Shown here piece after piece: positions 36,997 through 46,001 of a stretch of 64,000 nucleotides of DNA (its first letter is position 1; every line of letters begins with the position of its first letter). The position numbers and the translations under genes are program-made. The notes under the pieces were generated by a model. It saw only the letters and a program-made list of their open reading frames with translations. It did not search any database and was not told where the DNA came from. This DNA is from Limnobacter parvus (lineage in GTDB: Bacteria > Pseudomonadota > Gammaproteobacteria > Burkholderiales > Burkholderiaceae_B), in NCBI RefSeq assembly GCF_024623725.1, contig NZ_JANKHG010000017.1:535265-599264 (forward strand). Direction: 5' to 3'.

Positions 36997-37131
36997 GAAA
37001 GATCTCGTAGTTGGTATGAATGAGGGTGTTGGAGTAACACCGGGCTTATCGATTTGTAATTCATGCGTTGCTACAATGATTGAACCACAAACAAGACTAC
37101 AAATAACGCGTGCACTGCACCACTGGCTGAC

Positions 37132-38211
37132 ATGGCAGAACATCTGAAACAACCGAAGTCGCTGATCAGCACTTTGTTTACCGTCTTGATTTTGGTTGGC
37201 GCGGCCATAGTGCTGTCACCTTTCCTGTTGGCTATTTTGTGGGCAGGCATCATTGCCACTGCATTTTGGCCGCTGCACTGTCGTATTCGTGGGCGCTTTC
37301 CGGGCAAACCCAACGGCACAGCGTTTCTTACAACCTTGGTGGTTGCATTTTTGTTGGTAGGGCCCATGATCGGTTTGATTGTGTTCATGGTTCAAGATCT
37401 CTTGCAAATTACCACCTTCCTGCGAATGGCTGACGAGGCTGGCGTGGAAGTCCCTAACTGGCTGCCTGAAATTCCGATTGTTGGCGAGTTGCTGGTTGCA
37501 AGCTGGAAAGAGTATTTAAGTGTTCCAAAACAAATTTCAGGGCTGCTGCGCGATACGCTGACCCAGCGGCTTGGCGATGTACAGGGCACTGCATCAGCCA
37601 TATTGCTTGAACTGTTGGGACGGGTGGCCACGCTGTTTTTTGCCTTGTGGGTGCTGTTTTTCTTCTATCGAGATGGCTCATCGATCAGTATTCGAATGAA
37701 CCGCATTGGCAGCGATTGGCTAGGGCCCCGCTGGAAGCCCTATGTGTCTCACATGCCCCCTGCCCTTCGCGCGGCAGTCAACGGCTTGGTGATAGTCAGC
37801 TTCGCTGAAGCGGTTGTGCTTTCCGTGTTGTTTGCAGCCTGTGGCGTGTACGCTCCGGTGTTGTTGGGCACCGCCACTGCATTGATTGCTTTTATTCCAA
37901 TGGCCGCGCCCGGTTTACTGGCTTTGTTGGGTATGATTCTGTTTCTGAGTGGCAACGGCGCCGACGCTGTGGTGTTGGTCACTGTCGGCATGTTGGTTGT
38001 ATTGGTTGCCGATTACCTGGTGCGCCCCTTGCTGATTCAGGGCGGCACCCACTTGCCCTTCCTGGCCGTTTTGTTCGGTGTGTTTGGTGGCGTAATTACC
38101 ATGGGTATTGTGGGGCTGATTATTGGCCCGGTGCTGTTGGTGTTGCTGGTGGTGTTTTTTGATGAGGCATCGCATTCACACAATCATGATACCCATGAGC
38201 CCATTAATTAA
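37132..38211 (+). CDS. AI-2E family transporter/permease
   Basis: A 359-residue inner-membrane protein of the AI-2E transporter family (PF01594). It has N-terminal helices (TLFTVLILVGAAIVLSPFLLA, AFLTTLVVAFLLVGPMIGL), a soluble segment (about 95-155), and a C-terminal run of helices with LIAFIPMAAPGLLALLGMI and FGVFGGVITMGIVGLIIGPVLL. The family includes the proposed AI-2 exporter TqsA and Na+/H+ antiporters, so substrate is open. The ORF ends in a His-rich tail (HSHNHDTHEP). It is divergent from the SIMPL gene. Confidence 0.9.
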   Translation: MAEHLKQPKSLISTLFTVLILVGAAIVLSPFLLAILWAGIIATAFWPLHCRIRGRFPGKPNGTAFLTTLVVAFLLVGPMIGLIVFMVQDLLQITTFLRMADEAGVEVPNWLPEIPIVGELLVASWKEYLSVPKQISGLLRDTLTQRLGDVQGTASAILLELLGRVATLFFALWVLFFFYRDGSSISIRMNRIGSDWLGPRWKPYVSHMPPALRAAVNGLVIVSFAEAVVLSVLFAACGVYAPVLLGTATALIAFIPMAAPGLLALLGMILFLSGNGADAVVLVTVGMLVVLVADYLVRPLLIQGGTHLPFLAVLFGVFGGVITMGIVGLIIGPVLLVLLVVFFDEASHSHNHDTHEPIN

Positions 38212-38237
38212 TTGACTTGTATTAGCGAGCGTTTTCT

Positions 38238-39476
38238 ATGATCAAGATTCATTTTCCGACCCAATTCGGTACGCCATTGGCCACCAACGCCCTAAAGGTG
38301 ATGTTGTTGGGCAGCGGTGAGCTTGGCAAAGAAGTGATCATTGCATTTCAACGTCTGGGTGTAGAAGTAATCGCAGTGGATCGCTATGCGAACGCGCCTG
38401 GCCATCAGGTTGCTCATCGCTTTTATGTAATTGACATGACCAACCCCAATGCACTGAAAGCCTTGATTGCGCAAGAAAAACCGCACATTGTAGTGCCGGA
38501 AATTGAAGCGATTGCCACCCCTGCATTGAAAGAGCTTGAAGCCGATGGTGTGGTGCGTGTGGTGCCCACCGCCAACGCGGCTTGGCTAACCATGAACCGC
38601 GAAGGTATTCGCCGCCTTGCAGCGGAGGAATTGAAGCTGAGCTGTTCACACTATGCATTTGCAGACGACTTCGACACGTTGAAAGCGGCTGTGGAAAAAG
38701 GCATTGGTGGCAACAAGCCAGTGGGCTACCCCTGCATTATCAAGCCAGTGATGTCGTCTTCCGGCAAAGGCCAATCCAAGGTGGATGATTCCAGCGAACT
38801 GGAAGCCGCATGGAATTATGCAGGCAGTGCGGGTCGCGTGAATTCTGGCCGAGTCATTGTTGAATCTGTGGTTGAATTTGATTATGAAATTACCTTGCTG
38901 ACAGTGCGCAGCCGTTGCCCAAAAAGTGGCGCGATTGAAACCAGTTACTGTGAACCGGTGGGCCATATTCAGGTGAGCGGTGATTATGTGGAAAGTTGGC
39001 AGCCCCAGGCCATGAGCACGAAAGCGCTGGATGAAGCCAAAAAAATGTCGGATCGTGTAACCACGGCGCTGGGTGGAACGGGTTTGTTTGGCGTGGAAAT
39101 GTTCGTGAAAGGCGACGAGGTGTGGTTTTCTGAAGTTAGCCCCCGCCCGCACGACACCGGCATGGTGACGATGATTACTCAATGGCAAAACGAGTTTGAA
39201 TTGCATGCCCGCGCCATTTTGGGTTTGCCAGTGGACACCAGCCTGAAAACGCCGGGTGCCAGTGCGGTAATTTACGGTGGTATGGACAAGGAAGGCATTG
39301 CTTTTGAGGGCGTGGCCGATGCCTTGGCGGAACCGGGCACTGATGTGCGTTTGTTTGGCAAGCCTGAATCGTTTGTGAAGCGGCGCATGGGTGTGGCCTT
39401 GGCGCGCGATGCTGACGTGGATGAAGCACGAGCGAAAGCCAAGCGTGTTGCGGCGAAAGTAAAGCCGGTTGCTTGA
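38238..39476 (+). CDS. purT: Formate-dependent phosphoribosylglycinamide formyltransferase
   Basis: PurT uses ATP and formate to formylate glycinamide ribonucleotide, the folate-free alternative to PurN in purine synthesis. The 412-residue ATP-grasp enzyme has [11 protein letters not shown] (about 18-28), [15 protein letters not shown] (phosphate-binding loop), [13 protein letters not shown] and the metal-binding [15 protein letters not shown]. The C-terminus is slightly longer than in E. coli. It stands alone, followed by the gene-free structured region at 39477-39972. Confidence 0.97.
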   Translation: MIKIHFPTQFGTPLATNALKVMLLGSGELGKEVIIAFQRLGVEVIAVDRYANAPGHQVAHRFYVIDMTNPNALKALIAQEKPHIVVPEIEAIATPALKELEADGVVRVVPTANAAWLTMNREGIRRLAAEELKLSCSHYAFADDFDTLKAAVEKGIGGNKPVGYPCIIKPVMSSSGKGQSKVDDSSELEAAWNYAGSAGRVNSGRVIVESVVEFDYEITLLTVRSRCPKSGAIETSYCEPVGHIQVSGDYVESWQPQAMSTKALDEAKKMSDRVTTALGGTGLFGVEMFVKGDEVWFSEVSPRPHDTGMVTMITQWQNEFELHARAILGLPVDTSLKTPGASAVIYGGMDKEGIAFEGVADALAEPGTDVRLFGKPESFVKRRMGVALARDADVDEARAKAKRVAAKVKPVA

Positions 39477-39494
39477 ATGCGTTCGCGGAGACGC

Positions 39495-39667
39495 ATGCCA
39501 GTTTTCTATCTGGCATTTGTGAAGTCGCATCCCGCTTCATTAGTTGGCATCCGCGAAGTCGCATGCCCTCCTCCGCCTGAAAGTCTGTATTTCCCTTTTT
39601 GAAATTCACACTGACTCACATCGCTTGGCAAAACTGATGGCCAAGCAATGTGTCGGCTTGCAGCCGA
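39495..39667 (+). other. Gene-free structured region downstream of purT
   Basis: The 496-bp gap 39477-39972 has no convincing gene. Its first part holds three clean hairpins: ATGCCAG/CTGGCAT (39495-39501 with 39510-39516), GCTTGGC/GCCAAGC (39623-39629 with 39640-39646) and TCGGCT/AGCCGA with a TGC loop (39653-39667). A gaagtcgcat motif occurs at about 39521 and 39555, and gaagtcacat occurs near 55965 before the second copy of the dispersed element. The first hairpin may terminate purT. Short frames here lack family features. Confidence 0.5.
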
Positions 39668-39784
39668 ACGCGGCGTGTGAATTCAAACGGGCAGACTTTC
39701 TTGAAGGCGTAATGAGGGCAATGCGAACTTCGCGAATGCTGAAAACAGATCAGCGACTTGTTGTGTGCGCGAGAGGTTTGTGTG

Positions 39785-39953
39785 CTGCATCGCCTTGCCG
39801 AATTTAGCAAGGCTTCCCGGTTGATTCGCAGCGCGGGGCGATTGCGGAGCAATCGATGCGAAGACGCTTCTGCGTTTCGCATGCCCCAAGCCAGAACCAC
39901 TAAGCCGGAATCAGAAGACTTGCATAGGCGAGGTGATTCGGCATTCAAACCGC
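39785..39953. repeat. Dispersed two-hairpin intergenic element, copy A
   Basis: This segment aligns with 56023-56190, best in the core 39816-39898 (for example ttgattcgcagcg, tcgatgcgaagacgctt, gcgtttcgcat and gccagaa are shared). Two adjacent hairpins are seen. CGATTGC/GCAATCG with a GGA loop spans 39839-39855. ATGCGAA-g-ACGC/GCGT-TTCGCAT with a TTCT loop spans 39856-39882. It lies between purT and the convergent ybiT. It behaves like a REP-type element; I know no name for it. Confidence 0.75.
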
Positions 39954-39972
39954 CACACGCACCCCATCACCT

Positions 39973-41571
39973 TTATGCCAGACCCAAGCTCTCGCGGTAT
40001 TCTTCGTAGGTGCCCCGATAGTCCGTAATACCGTCTTCACGCATTTCAAAAATTCGCGTTGCAATGCCCGAAACAAACTGACGGTCATGCGACACCACAA
40101 ACACCGTGCCATCAAACTTTTCAATCGCGTACTGCAGCGATTCGATCGATTCCATGTCAAGGTGATTGGTGGGTTCATCCAACAGAAGCACGTTGTGGCG
40201 GCCCAGCATCAAGCGGCCAAACACCAAGCGGTTTTTTTCGCCACCGGAACACACTTTTACTTCTTTGGTAATTTCATCGTTGCTGAACAGCAAGCGCCCC
40301 AAAATGCCGCGAATAACCTGATCGTCATCGCCTTCTTGGGCAAAGCGTTCTGTCCATTCGCGCAGGCTTAGTTTGGTGTCAAATTCATCACTAACGTCTT
40401 GGGCCATGTAACCCAAGTCTGCGTTTTCTGACCACTTCACCTCGCCGTAGCTGGGCTCAAGCGCCTTGGCCAGTAGCTTAAGCAATGTGGTCTTGCCCAC
40501 GCCGTTGGCGCCCACAATGCCCACTTTGTCACCTGCTTCCACCATGATGGAAAAGTCTCGAATAACTTTGTTGTCAGCGTAGGCCAAGCTGACATTCTCA
40601 AGCTCCACCGCCAAACGGTGCATTTTCTTTTTCTGTTCAAAACGAATAAACGGATTCTGGCGTGAAGACGGCTTCAGGATCACGGTGTCTTGCTTGATTT
40701 TTTCAATCTGCTTCTGGCGTGACGTGGCTTGGCGAGCCTTTGACTTGTTCGCTGCAAATCGACGCACAAAGTCTTGCAGATCAGAAATACGTTCTTTGGC
40801 GCGGGCGTTTGAAGCCTGTGCGCGTTCGCGCGCCTGGGCCGCAGCCAACATGTAATCATCGTAATTGCCGGGTACCACTTGCAGCGTGCCGTAATCCAGG
40901 TCGGCCATGTGCGTGCACACCTCGTTCAGGAAGTGGCGGTCGTGGCTGATAATGATCATGGTGCTTTCGTACTGGTTCAGCACGTTTTCAAGCCAGGCAA
41001 TGGTGTTGATGTCGAGGTTGTTGGTGGGTTCGTCGAGCAACAACACATCGGGTTTGGAAAACAGAGCCTGTGCCAACAACACACGCAGTTTCCAGCCCGG
41101 TGCAATTTCGCTCATCAGGCCGTTGTGCTGTTCAGTCGGGATACCTGCGCCAAGCAGCAGTTCACCAGCACGTGATTCCGCCTCATAGCCACCAAATTCG
41201 GCATACACCGCTTCTAGGTCGGCGGCGCGCATGTAATCTTCATCGGTGGCTTCGGGGTTGGCGTACAGCGCATCACGTTCGGTCATTGCAGCCCACATTT
41301 CCTTGTGGCCCATCATTACCACGTCCAGCACACGGTGCTCTTCAAAAGCAAATTGGTCCTGGCTTAACTTACCCAGCCGTACATGGCGATCAATGTCAAT
41401 ATTGCCGCTGCTGGGTTCAAGGTCGCCACCCAGAATTTTCATGAATGTGGACTTGCCGCAGCCGTTCGCGCCAATCAAGCCATAGCGGTGACCGTCGCCG
41501 AATTTTGCGTTGATGTTTTCAAAAAGCGGCTTTGCGCCGAACTGCATCGTAATATTGACCGCGGTGAGCAT
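39973..41571 (-). CDS. ybiT: ABC-F family ATPase YbiT
   Basis: A 532-residue ribosome-associated ABC-F protein with two nucleotide-binding domains and no membrane part. Walker A motifs are [12 protein letters not shown] (domain 1) and [12 protein letters not shown] (domain 2). Walker B segments [11 protein letters not shown] and [14 protein letters not shown] are both present. Near-identity to YbiT over blocks such as [18 protein letters not shown] and [12 protein letters not shown] supports the symbol over EttA or Uup. The second signature reads CSGGEK where LSGGEK is usual. The family modulates translation at the E site. Confidence 0.94.
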   Translation of the reverse strand: MLTAVNITMQFGAKPLFENINAKFGDGHRYGLIGANGCGKSTFMKILGGDLEPSSGNIDIDRHVRLGKLSQDQFAFEEHRVLDVVMMGHKEMWAAMTERDALYANPEATDEDYMRAADLEAVYAEFGGYEAESRAGELLLGAGIPTEQHNGLMSEIAPGWKLRVLLAQALFSKPDVLLLDEPTNNLDINTIAWLENVLNQYESTMIIISHDRHFLNEVCTHMADLDYGTLQVVPGNYDDYMLAAAQARERAQASNARAKERISDLQDFVRRFAANKSKARQATSRQKQIEKIKQDTVILKPSSRQNPFIRFEQKKKMHRLAVELENVSLAYADNKVIRDFSIMVEAGDKVGIVGANGVGKTTLLKLLAKALEPSYGEVKWSENADLGYMAQDVSDEFDTKLSLREWTERFAQEGDDDQVIRGILGRLLFSNDEITKEVKVCSGGEKNRLVFGRLMLGRHNVLLLDEPTNHLDMESIESLQYAIEKFDGTVFVVSHDRQFVSGIATRIFEMREDGITDYRGTYEEYRESLGLA

Positions 41572-41649
41572 AAGTATTGGAAATTTCAGTGATTTTTGAC
41601 GAAGGGGGCATTATACATGCCCAAAGTGCGGGTGGATGGGCTGCCGCTT

Positions 41650-42618
41650 CTAGGAAAGGTTCTGCGTCAGGCGTGCAGCCATTTCATTGCTTAAAGTAAG
41701 CTGCCCTGTGCCGCCCTGAAACCAGCATGCTTTTGGGGTGCAGTGTCCAAAGGGAAAGTTCATCAACAGTGGAACCCGGCCCATTTGGTTTTGAACAAAC
41801 TCCGCAGCGCTGGCAAGGTTGTAGCCGTTGTCATGAACACCAGGTTTTGGTTCACAGAAGTTACCCAGCACCACAGCGTTTTGCTGCGCAAGAACGCCAG
41901 AGTGCAGCAACTGAAGCAGCATACGCTCAATTTTGTAGGCGGGTTCGTTTACATCCTCCAGCACCAGAATTCCGCCAGGCATTGTGGGCAACCAAGGTGT
42001 GCCCACCAAGCTGCACAGCAGCGTCAAATTGCCGCCCCACACCGGGCCTTCAATGTGAAGCTCATCTATCTCGCAGTTGGCAATTTTTGCAACCCCGAAG
42101 CCTTCGGCTTGCCAGTCAATCTCAACTTGCTTACCCTTCACTGCGCTTAGAAAGTGGTTTGAAGTCAGTGGGTCTGCGCCCTGCTCCGCCCCGAAATCGA
42201 AACACGCCATGGGGCCGTGCAGCAAGGATTCAGGTTTTGCGCCTGCATGCAGCAACGCCAATTGCAGACTGGTGATGTCGCTGTGCCCACAAAGAACGTG
42301 CCTATTTGCGTTTAATTGTGTTGCAAGTTCAGTAAAGCTCAGTAGTGGCAGCAAGCGGCTCAAACCATATCCGCCACGCGTGGCCATCAGTAAGGCTGGT
42401 TCTTCGAATTCAATGGCTTGTTTAATACCGTGAATTCTTTCGGCTTCCGTGCCGGCAAACCGTTGCGCGCGTTGGCGGGCTTGCGGTATCTCTGAAATGG
42501 AAAACCCAAGGTTCTGTAATTGAACGCATGCACGGTCCAGCAACGCTTCGTCGATTAGCGCACCGCTGGGTGAAAACATCACCGCTTTGTTCAAAGGCAT
42601 GGTCTTGGTTTGGCTCAA
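41650..42618 (-). CDS. ldcA: Muramoyltetrapeptide LD-carboxypeptidase (S66 family)
   Basis: A cytoplasmic serine peptidase that trims the terminal D-Ala from recycled tetrapeptides. The 322-residue product has the nucleophile Ser113 in CGHSDITSLQL, a catalytic glutamate in LVLEDVNEPAYKIERML (about 221) and His292 in FPFGHCTPKACW. The ATRGGYGLSRLLP loop (about 79-91) is also conserved. It complements NagZ, encoded earlier in the window, in cell-wall recycling. It lies 14 nt downstream of tadA on the same strand. Confidence 0.93.
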   Translation of the reverse strand: MSQTKTMPLNKAVMFSPSGALIDEALLDRACVQLQNLGFSISEIPQARQRAQRFAGTEAERIHGIKQAIEFEEPALLMATRGGYGLSRLLPLLSFTELATQLNANRHVLCGHSDITSLQLALLHAGAKPESLLHGPMACFDFGAEQGADPLTSNHFLSAVKGKQVEIDWQAEGFGVAKIANCEIDELHIEGPVWGGNLTLLCSLVGTPWLPTMPGGILVLEDVNEPAYKIERMLLQLLHSGVLAQQNAVVLGNFCEPKPGVHDNGYNLASAAEFVQNQMGRVPLLMNFPFGHCTPKACWFQGGTGQLTLSNEMAARLTQNLS

Positions 42619-42631
42619 TGGGATCTCAAGG

Positions 42632-43390
42632 TTACAAATATTGCTTCCACGAGCGCACTGGCTCGCCTTTGAAATAATCGCACAAACTGGCCAATATCGC
42701 CGCCTGTTGCGTTGCCTGTGTGTCTTTCAATGTTCGGGCACGCAATGCCAAATCGTCTGCCACCTTTTCAAGGCCAAGCTGCAGAAAATCCTCTGGCGTG
42801 CTGTATCCCAAATGTGCAAGTTCAACAATGGTTTCCTTGTTGACATTGGGAAGGTGCATCAAACCGGCCAGTTCACGGATGGATTGTTCGCGCTGTCTGC
42901 GTCGATTCTGGAAAAAACTGGTCAACACCGTTTCGCATTCAGTATCCATGCAGCCTGTTTCGAAACTGCACGGGTGCCATGCTTGAGATTCCTCGAAGGC
43001 CTTTAAAGCGTTTCGTAGATCGCTGTTGTATCGCGATTGTGAGCAACCCACCACCACCCTGCCAATTCGTGCGTGCAATATGGCACCCAAGCACATCAGG
43101 CAAGGTTGCAAGGTCACATACATTGTGGCTTGCGCACCCAAGCGATAATTACCAACCGCTTGGCAGGCTTGTTGAATAACCTGAATTTCAGCATGCGCAC
43201 AAGCGTCATTTTTTGAGATTGGTGCATTGTGCGCGCTCGCAATTACTTTGCCACCCTGCACTACCACGGCACCAATTGGCACTTCCCCGGCAAAAGCAGC
43301 CAAATTAGCCTGTGCCAGTGCAAGTTGCATCCATTGATGGTCTTCTGCTGACCCTGGGTTGGCCTGGACTGGAAATTTGGTGTTGTGCAT
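42632..43390 (-). CDS. tadA: tRNA adenosine(34) deaminase with C-terminal helix-hairpin-helix-like extension
   Basis: TadA converts A34 to inosine in tRNA-Arg(ACG). From ATG 43390 the product is 252 residues. The deaminase domain (about 18-165) has the zinc/proton-shuttle motif His66-Ala-Glu68 (CAHAEI) and Cys97/Cys100 (QPCLMC). An extra C-terminal region of about 85 residues follows, with LAGLMHLPNVNKETIVELAH and a tail ending SWKQYL. It looks like a helix-hairpin-helix (Cdd1-like) domain. The usual TadA is 150-170 residues, so this is a fusion. A longer frame to 43582 is rejected. Confidence 0.9.
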   Translation of the reverse strand: MHNTKFPVQANPGSAEDHQWMQLALAQANLAAFAGEVPIGAVVVQGGKVIASAHNAPISKNDACAHAEIQVIQQACQAVGNYRLGAQATMYVTLQPCLMCLGAILHARIGRVVVGCSQSRYNSDLRNALKAFEESQAWHPCSFETGCMDTECETVLTSFFQNRRRQREQSIRELAGLMHLPNVNKETIVELAHLGYSTPEDFLQLGLEKVADDLALRARTLKDTQATQQAAILASLCDYFKGEPVRSWKQYL

Positions 43391-43652
43391 ATTGGGTGTT
43401 GGGCAATCAAATGCCTTTAGTTTGACATAAAAGAAACCCATTGATGGATAACGCCAAAGTCGCCCTCGGATAGAAATGCCGTGTGTGCTAACAAACAGAG
43501 ATTTTTTCCCGCCCGGCCTAAGCTTGACTAACGCGTTGTACCGGTGGTCCGACGCATTCATTACTACCACTACTGCTGTCATTCAAAAATTGTCCCGTTT
43601 CGCCTCTATTACTGAAGGCGAATGTTCCTTGAACTCATTAGGTGATCTGGCC

Positions 43653-46001
43653 ATGACCAACAATATTTCATTAGTTTCCTTAAGCAAGCATCTGGAATCA
43701 TTCGATGCCATTATCTGCTTCTCGCACCTGCGCTGGGATTTTGTATTCCAGCGCCCGCAACATTTGATGACCCGTTTTTCCAAAGCGATTCCTGTTTATT
43801 TTTTTGAGGAACCTGTGGTCAGTGACGGCGCGCACTTACCTCATCTTGAAATTCGACGAGAAGATGCGGTAACGATTGCCACACCGCAGTTACCTCCAGG
43901 TTTGTCGGAATCTGATACAGTTGACGCACAGCGCGTGCTGCTCGATTCCTTGCTTGCACAGCACAGCATTAACCGCGCGCTGTTGTGGTATTACACACCG
44001 CTTAGCTTGACATTTTCCGATCACCTTGCGCCAGCAGCTACCGTGTACGACTGCATGGATGAACTGACCGGGTTTCTGGGCGCCCCTTGCGAGCGTTTGC
44101 GCAGTTCAGAAAAACAACTGATGGCGCGTACAAAAGTAGTCTTCGCCGGTGGGCACAGCCTTTTCAAAGCCAAGAAAAAGCTGCATGAAAATACACACGC
44201 ATTCCCAAGCAGCGTTGACACAAAGCATTTTGGTGCTGCTCGCCAGAAGTTGACCGAACCTGCTGACCAAGCGGAAATTCCACACCCACGTCTTGGTTTT
44301 TATGGCGTGATCGACGAGCGCATGGACGTTGATCTGATTGCGAAACTGGCAGCACTTCGCCCGGACTGGCACATTGTTTTGGTCGGCCCAGTGGTCAAAA
44401 TTTCCCTGGAAACCCTGCCCAAGGCCGCAAATATTCATTACTTGGGCAGCAAAACTTACGGTGAGTTACCGGCTTATATATCCAGTTGGGATGTGGCGAT
44501 CATGCCGTTCGCAATCAACGATGCAACACGCTTTATCAGCCCCACGAAAACACCGGAATATCTGGCTGCTGGGCGGCCTGTTGTGTCAACGCCAATTGTT
44601 GACGTGGTCAACGATTACGGAAGAAAAGACCTTGTTGCCATTGCGGCTGATGCAGCTGGTTTTGCCAAGGAAATCAACCAAATTATCGACAGCAAGGAAA
44701 GCAATGACTGGCTAAGTCGTGTTGATTCAACGCTTGCCAAATTGTCTTGGGACACCACCTGCGAGCGAATGATGAAATGCGTAGCCGATACCCTCGACGA
44801 AGAAGCCACAGCACCTGTTCTTGCACCTGCATCAAAACTGTTTAACCTTGCGGCGAAGCCATTTGATTATTTGATTGTTGGTGCAGGTTTTGCTGGCGCG
44901 GTGCTGGCAGAGCGATTGGCAGCGGGGTCGGGAAAGCGTGTGTTACTGGTTGATCGTCGGCCGCACATTGGTGGCAACGCGTACGATTACTACAACGACG
45001 CCGGAATACTGGTGCATCGCTACGGGCCGCATATTTTCCACACCAACGCCGAGCGCATTTGGAAATACCTGTCGCGCTTTACTACCTGGCGTCCTTATGA
45101 ACATCGGGTTCTTGCCAATATCAACAGCAAGTTGTTGCCGATCCCGATCAACTTGACCACCATCAATACGCTTTACAAGCTGAACCTGTCGTCTGAGGGA
45201 ATGCAAGTCTTCCTCGCACAACGCGCTGAAGAGCCCGAAACAATTCGCACAGCCAAAGACGTGGTGCTTGCAGCGGTGGGCCGCGACCTTTACGAAAAGT
45301 TCTTTGAGGGTTACACCCGCAAGCAATGGGGGGTAGATCCTTCAAAGCTCGATAAATCAGTAACGGCGCGAATTCCAACACGCACAAACACCGACGATCG
45401 CTACTTTGGCGACACTTACCAGGCCATGCCAAAATGTGGCTACACCCGCCTATTTGAAAACATGTTGGACCACCCGAACATCAAGGTCATGGTGAACACC
45501 GATTACCGCGAAATTGTGAAAAGTTTCCGGCATGACCGGCTAATTTATACCGGCCCAGTTGATGAGTTTTTTGATTATCGCTTCGGCCGCCTGCCCTACC
45601 GTTCATTGTCATTCCGGCATGTCACTCTTGACAGGCCACAATTTCAGCCAACGGCGGTTGTGAATTATCCGTCGACTGATGTGCCCTACACCCGCATTAC
45701 AGAATACAAATACTTGACTGGTCAAACGCACGACCAAACCAGTATTTCATATGAAACGCCTTGTGACGAAGGGGACCCTTATTACCCAGTGCCCAACCCC
45801 GAGAATGCCGTTCTTTACAAAAAGTATGAAACGCTTGCCGCAAAAACTCCCGGGGTTTGGTTCGCTGGACGACTGGCCACCTACCGTTACTACAACATGG
45901 ACCAGGTTGTGGCGCAGTCCTTGGCGCTTTATAGCCAGTTAAGCGAACTCGATGGAAGCCTGGCTCAGGATGAACGCACCAAGCAATCCATTGTCGCTTG
46001 A
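43653..46001 (+). CDS. Glycosyltransferase fused to UDP-galactopyranose mutase
   Basis: A 782-residue two-domain protein. Residues 1 to about 375 form a GT-B glycosyltransferase (HLRWDFVFQRPQHLM, ISPTKTPEYLAAGRPVVSTP). Residues from about 404 form a complete Glf: the FAD motif LIVGAGFAGAVLAERLA, GGNAYD, RYGPHIFHT, GYTRKQWGVDP and AGRLATYRYYNMDQ. Glf makes UDP-galactofuranose, so the fusion may couple donor synthesis to transfer. ATG 43653 has AGGTGA about 8 nt upstream. The frame extends upstream to 43476 without support. The 262-bp gap before it holds a TTGACA at 43422 but no convincing -10 box. Confidence 0.9.
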   Translation: MTNNISLVSLSKHLESFDAIICFSHLRWDFVFQRPQHLMTRFSKAIPVYFFEEPVVSDGAHLPHLEIRREDAVTIATPQLPPGLSESDTVDAQRVLLDSLLAQHSINRALLWYYTPLSLTFSDHLAPAATVYDCMDELTGFLGAPCERLRSSEKQLMARTKVVFAGGHSLFKAKKKLHENTHAFPSSVDTKHFGAARQKLTEPADQAEIPHPRLGFYGVIDERMDVDLIAKLAALRPDWHIVLVGPVVKISLETLPKAANIHYLGSKTYGELPAYISSWDVAIMPFAINDATRFISPTKTPEYLAAGRPVVSTPIVDVVNDYGRKDLVAIAADAAGFAKEINQIIDSKESNDWLSRVDSTLAKLSWDTTCERMMKCVADTLDEEATAPVLAPASKLFNLAAKPFDYLIVGAGFAGAVLAERLAAGSGKRVLLVDRRPHIGGNAYDYYNDAGILVHRYGPHIFHTNAERIWKYLSRFTTWRPYEHRVLANINSKLLPIPINLTTINTLYKLNLSSEGMQVFLAQRAEEPETIRTAKDVVLAAVGRDLYEKFFEGYTRKQWGVDPSKLDKSVTARIPTRTNTDDRYFGDTYQAMPKCGYTRLFENMLDHPNIKVMVNTDYREIVKSFRHDRLIYTGPVDEFFDYRFGRLPYRSLSFRHVTLDRPQFQPTAVVNYPSTDVPYTRITEYKYLTGQTHDQTSISYETPCDEGDPYYPVPNPENAVLYKKYETLAAKTPGVWFAGRLATYRYYNMDQVVAQSLALYSQLSELDGSLAQDERTKQSIVA

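Noticed and set aside
38646-39530. 294-codon minus-strand frame opposite purT
   Set aside because: Histidine/arginine-rich mirror of purT codons without any family feature.
39544-40009. Short plus-strand frames in the purT-ybiT gap
   Set aside because: They cover hairpins and the repeat element; no ribosome-binding sites or protein features.
43422-43450. Perfect TTGACA upstream of the Glf fusion
   Set aside because: At 17-19 nt spacing the -10 candidates (TGGATA, GATAAC) are poor, and the site is about 225 nt from the start codon; not supported as a promoter.
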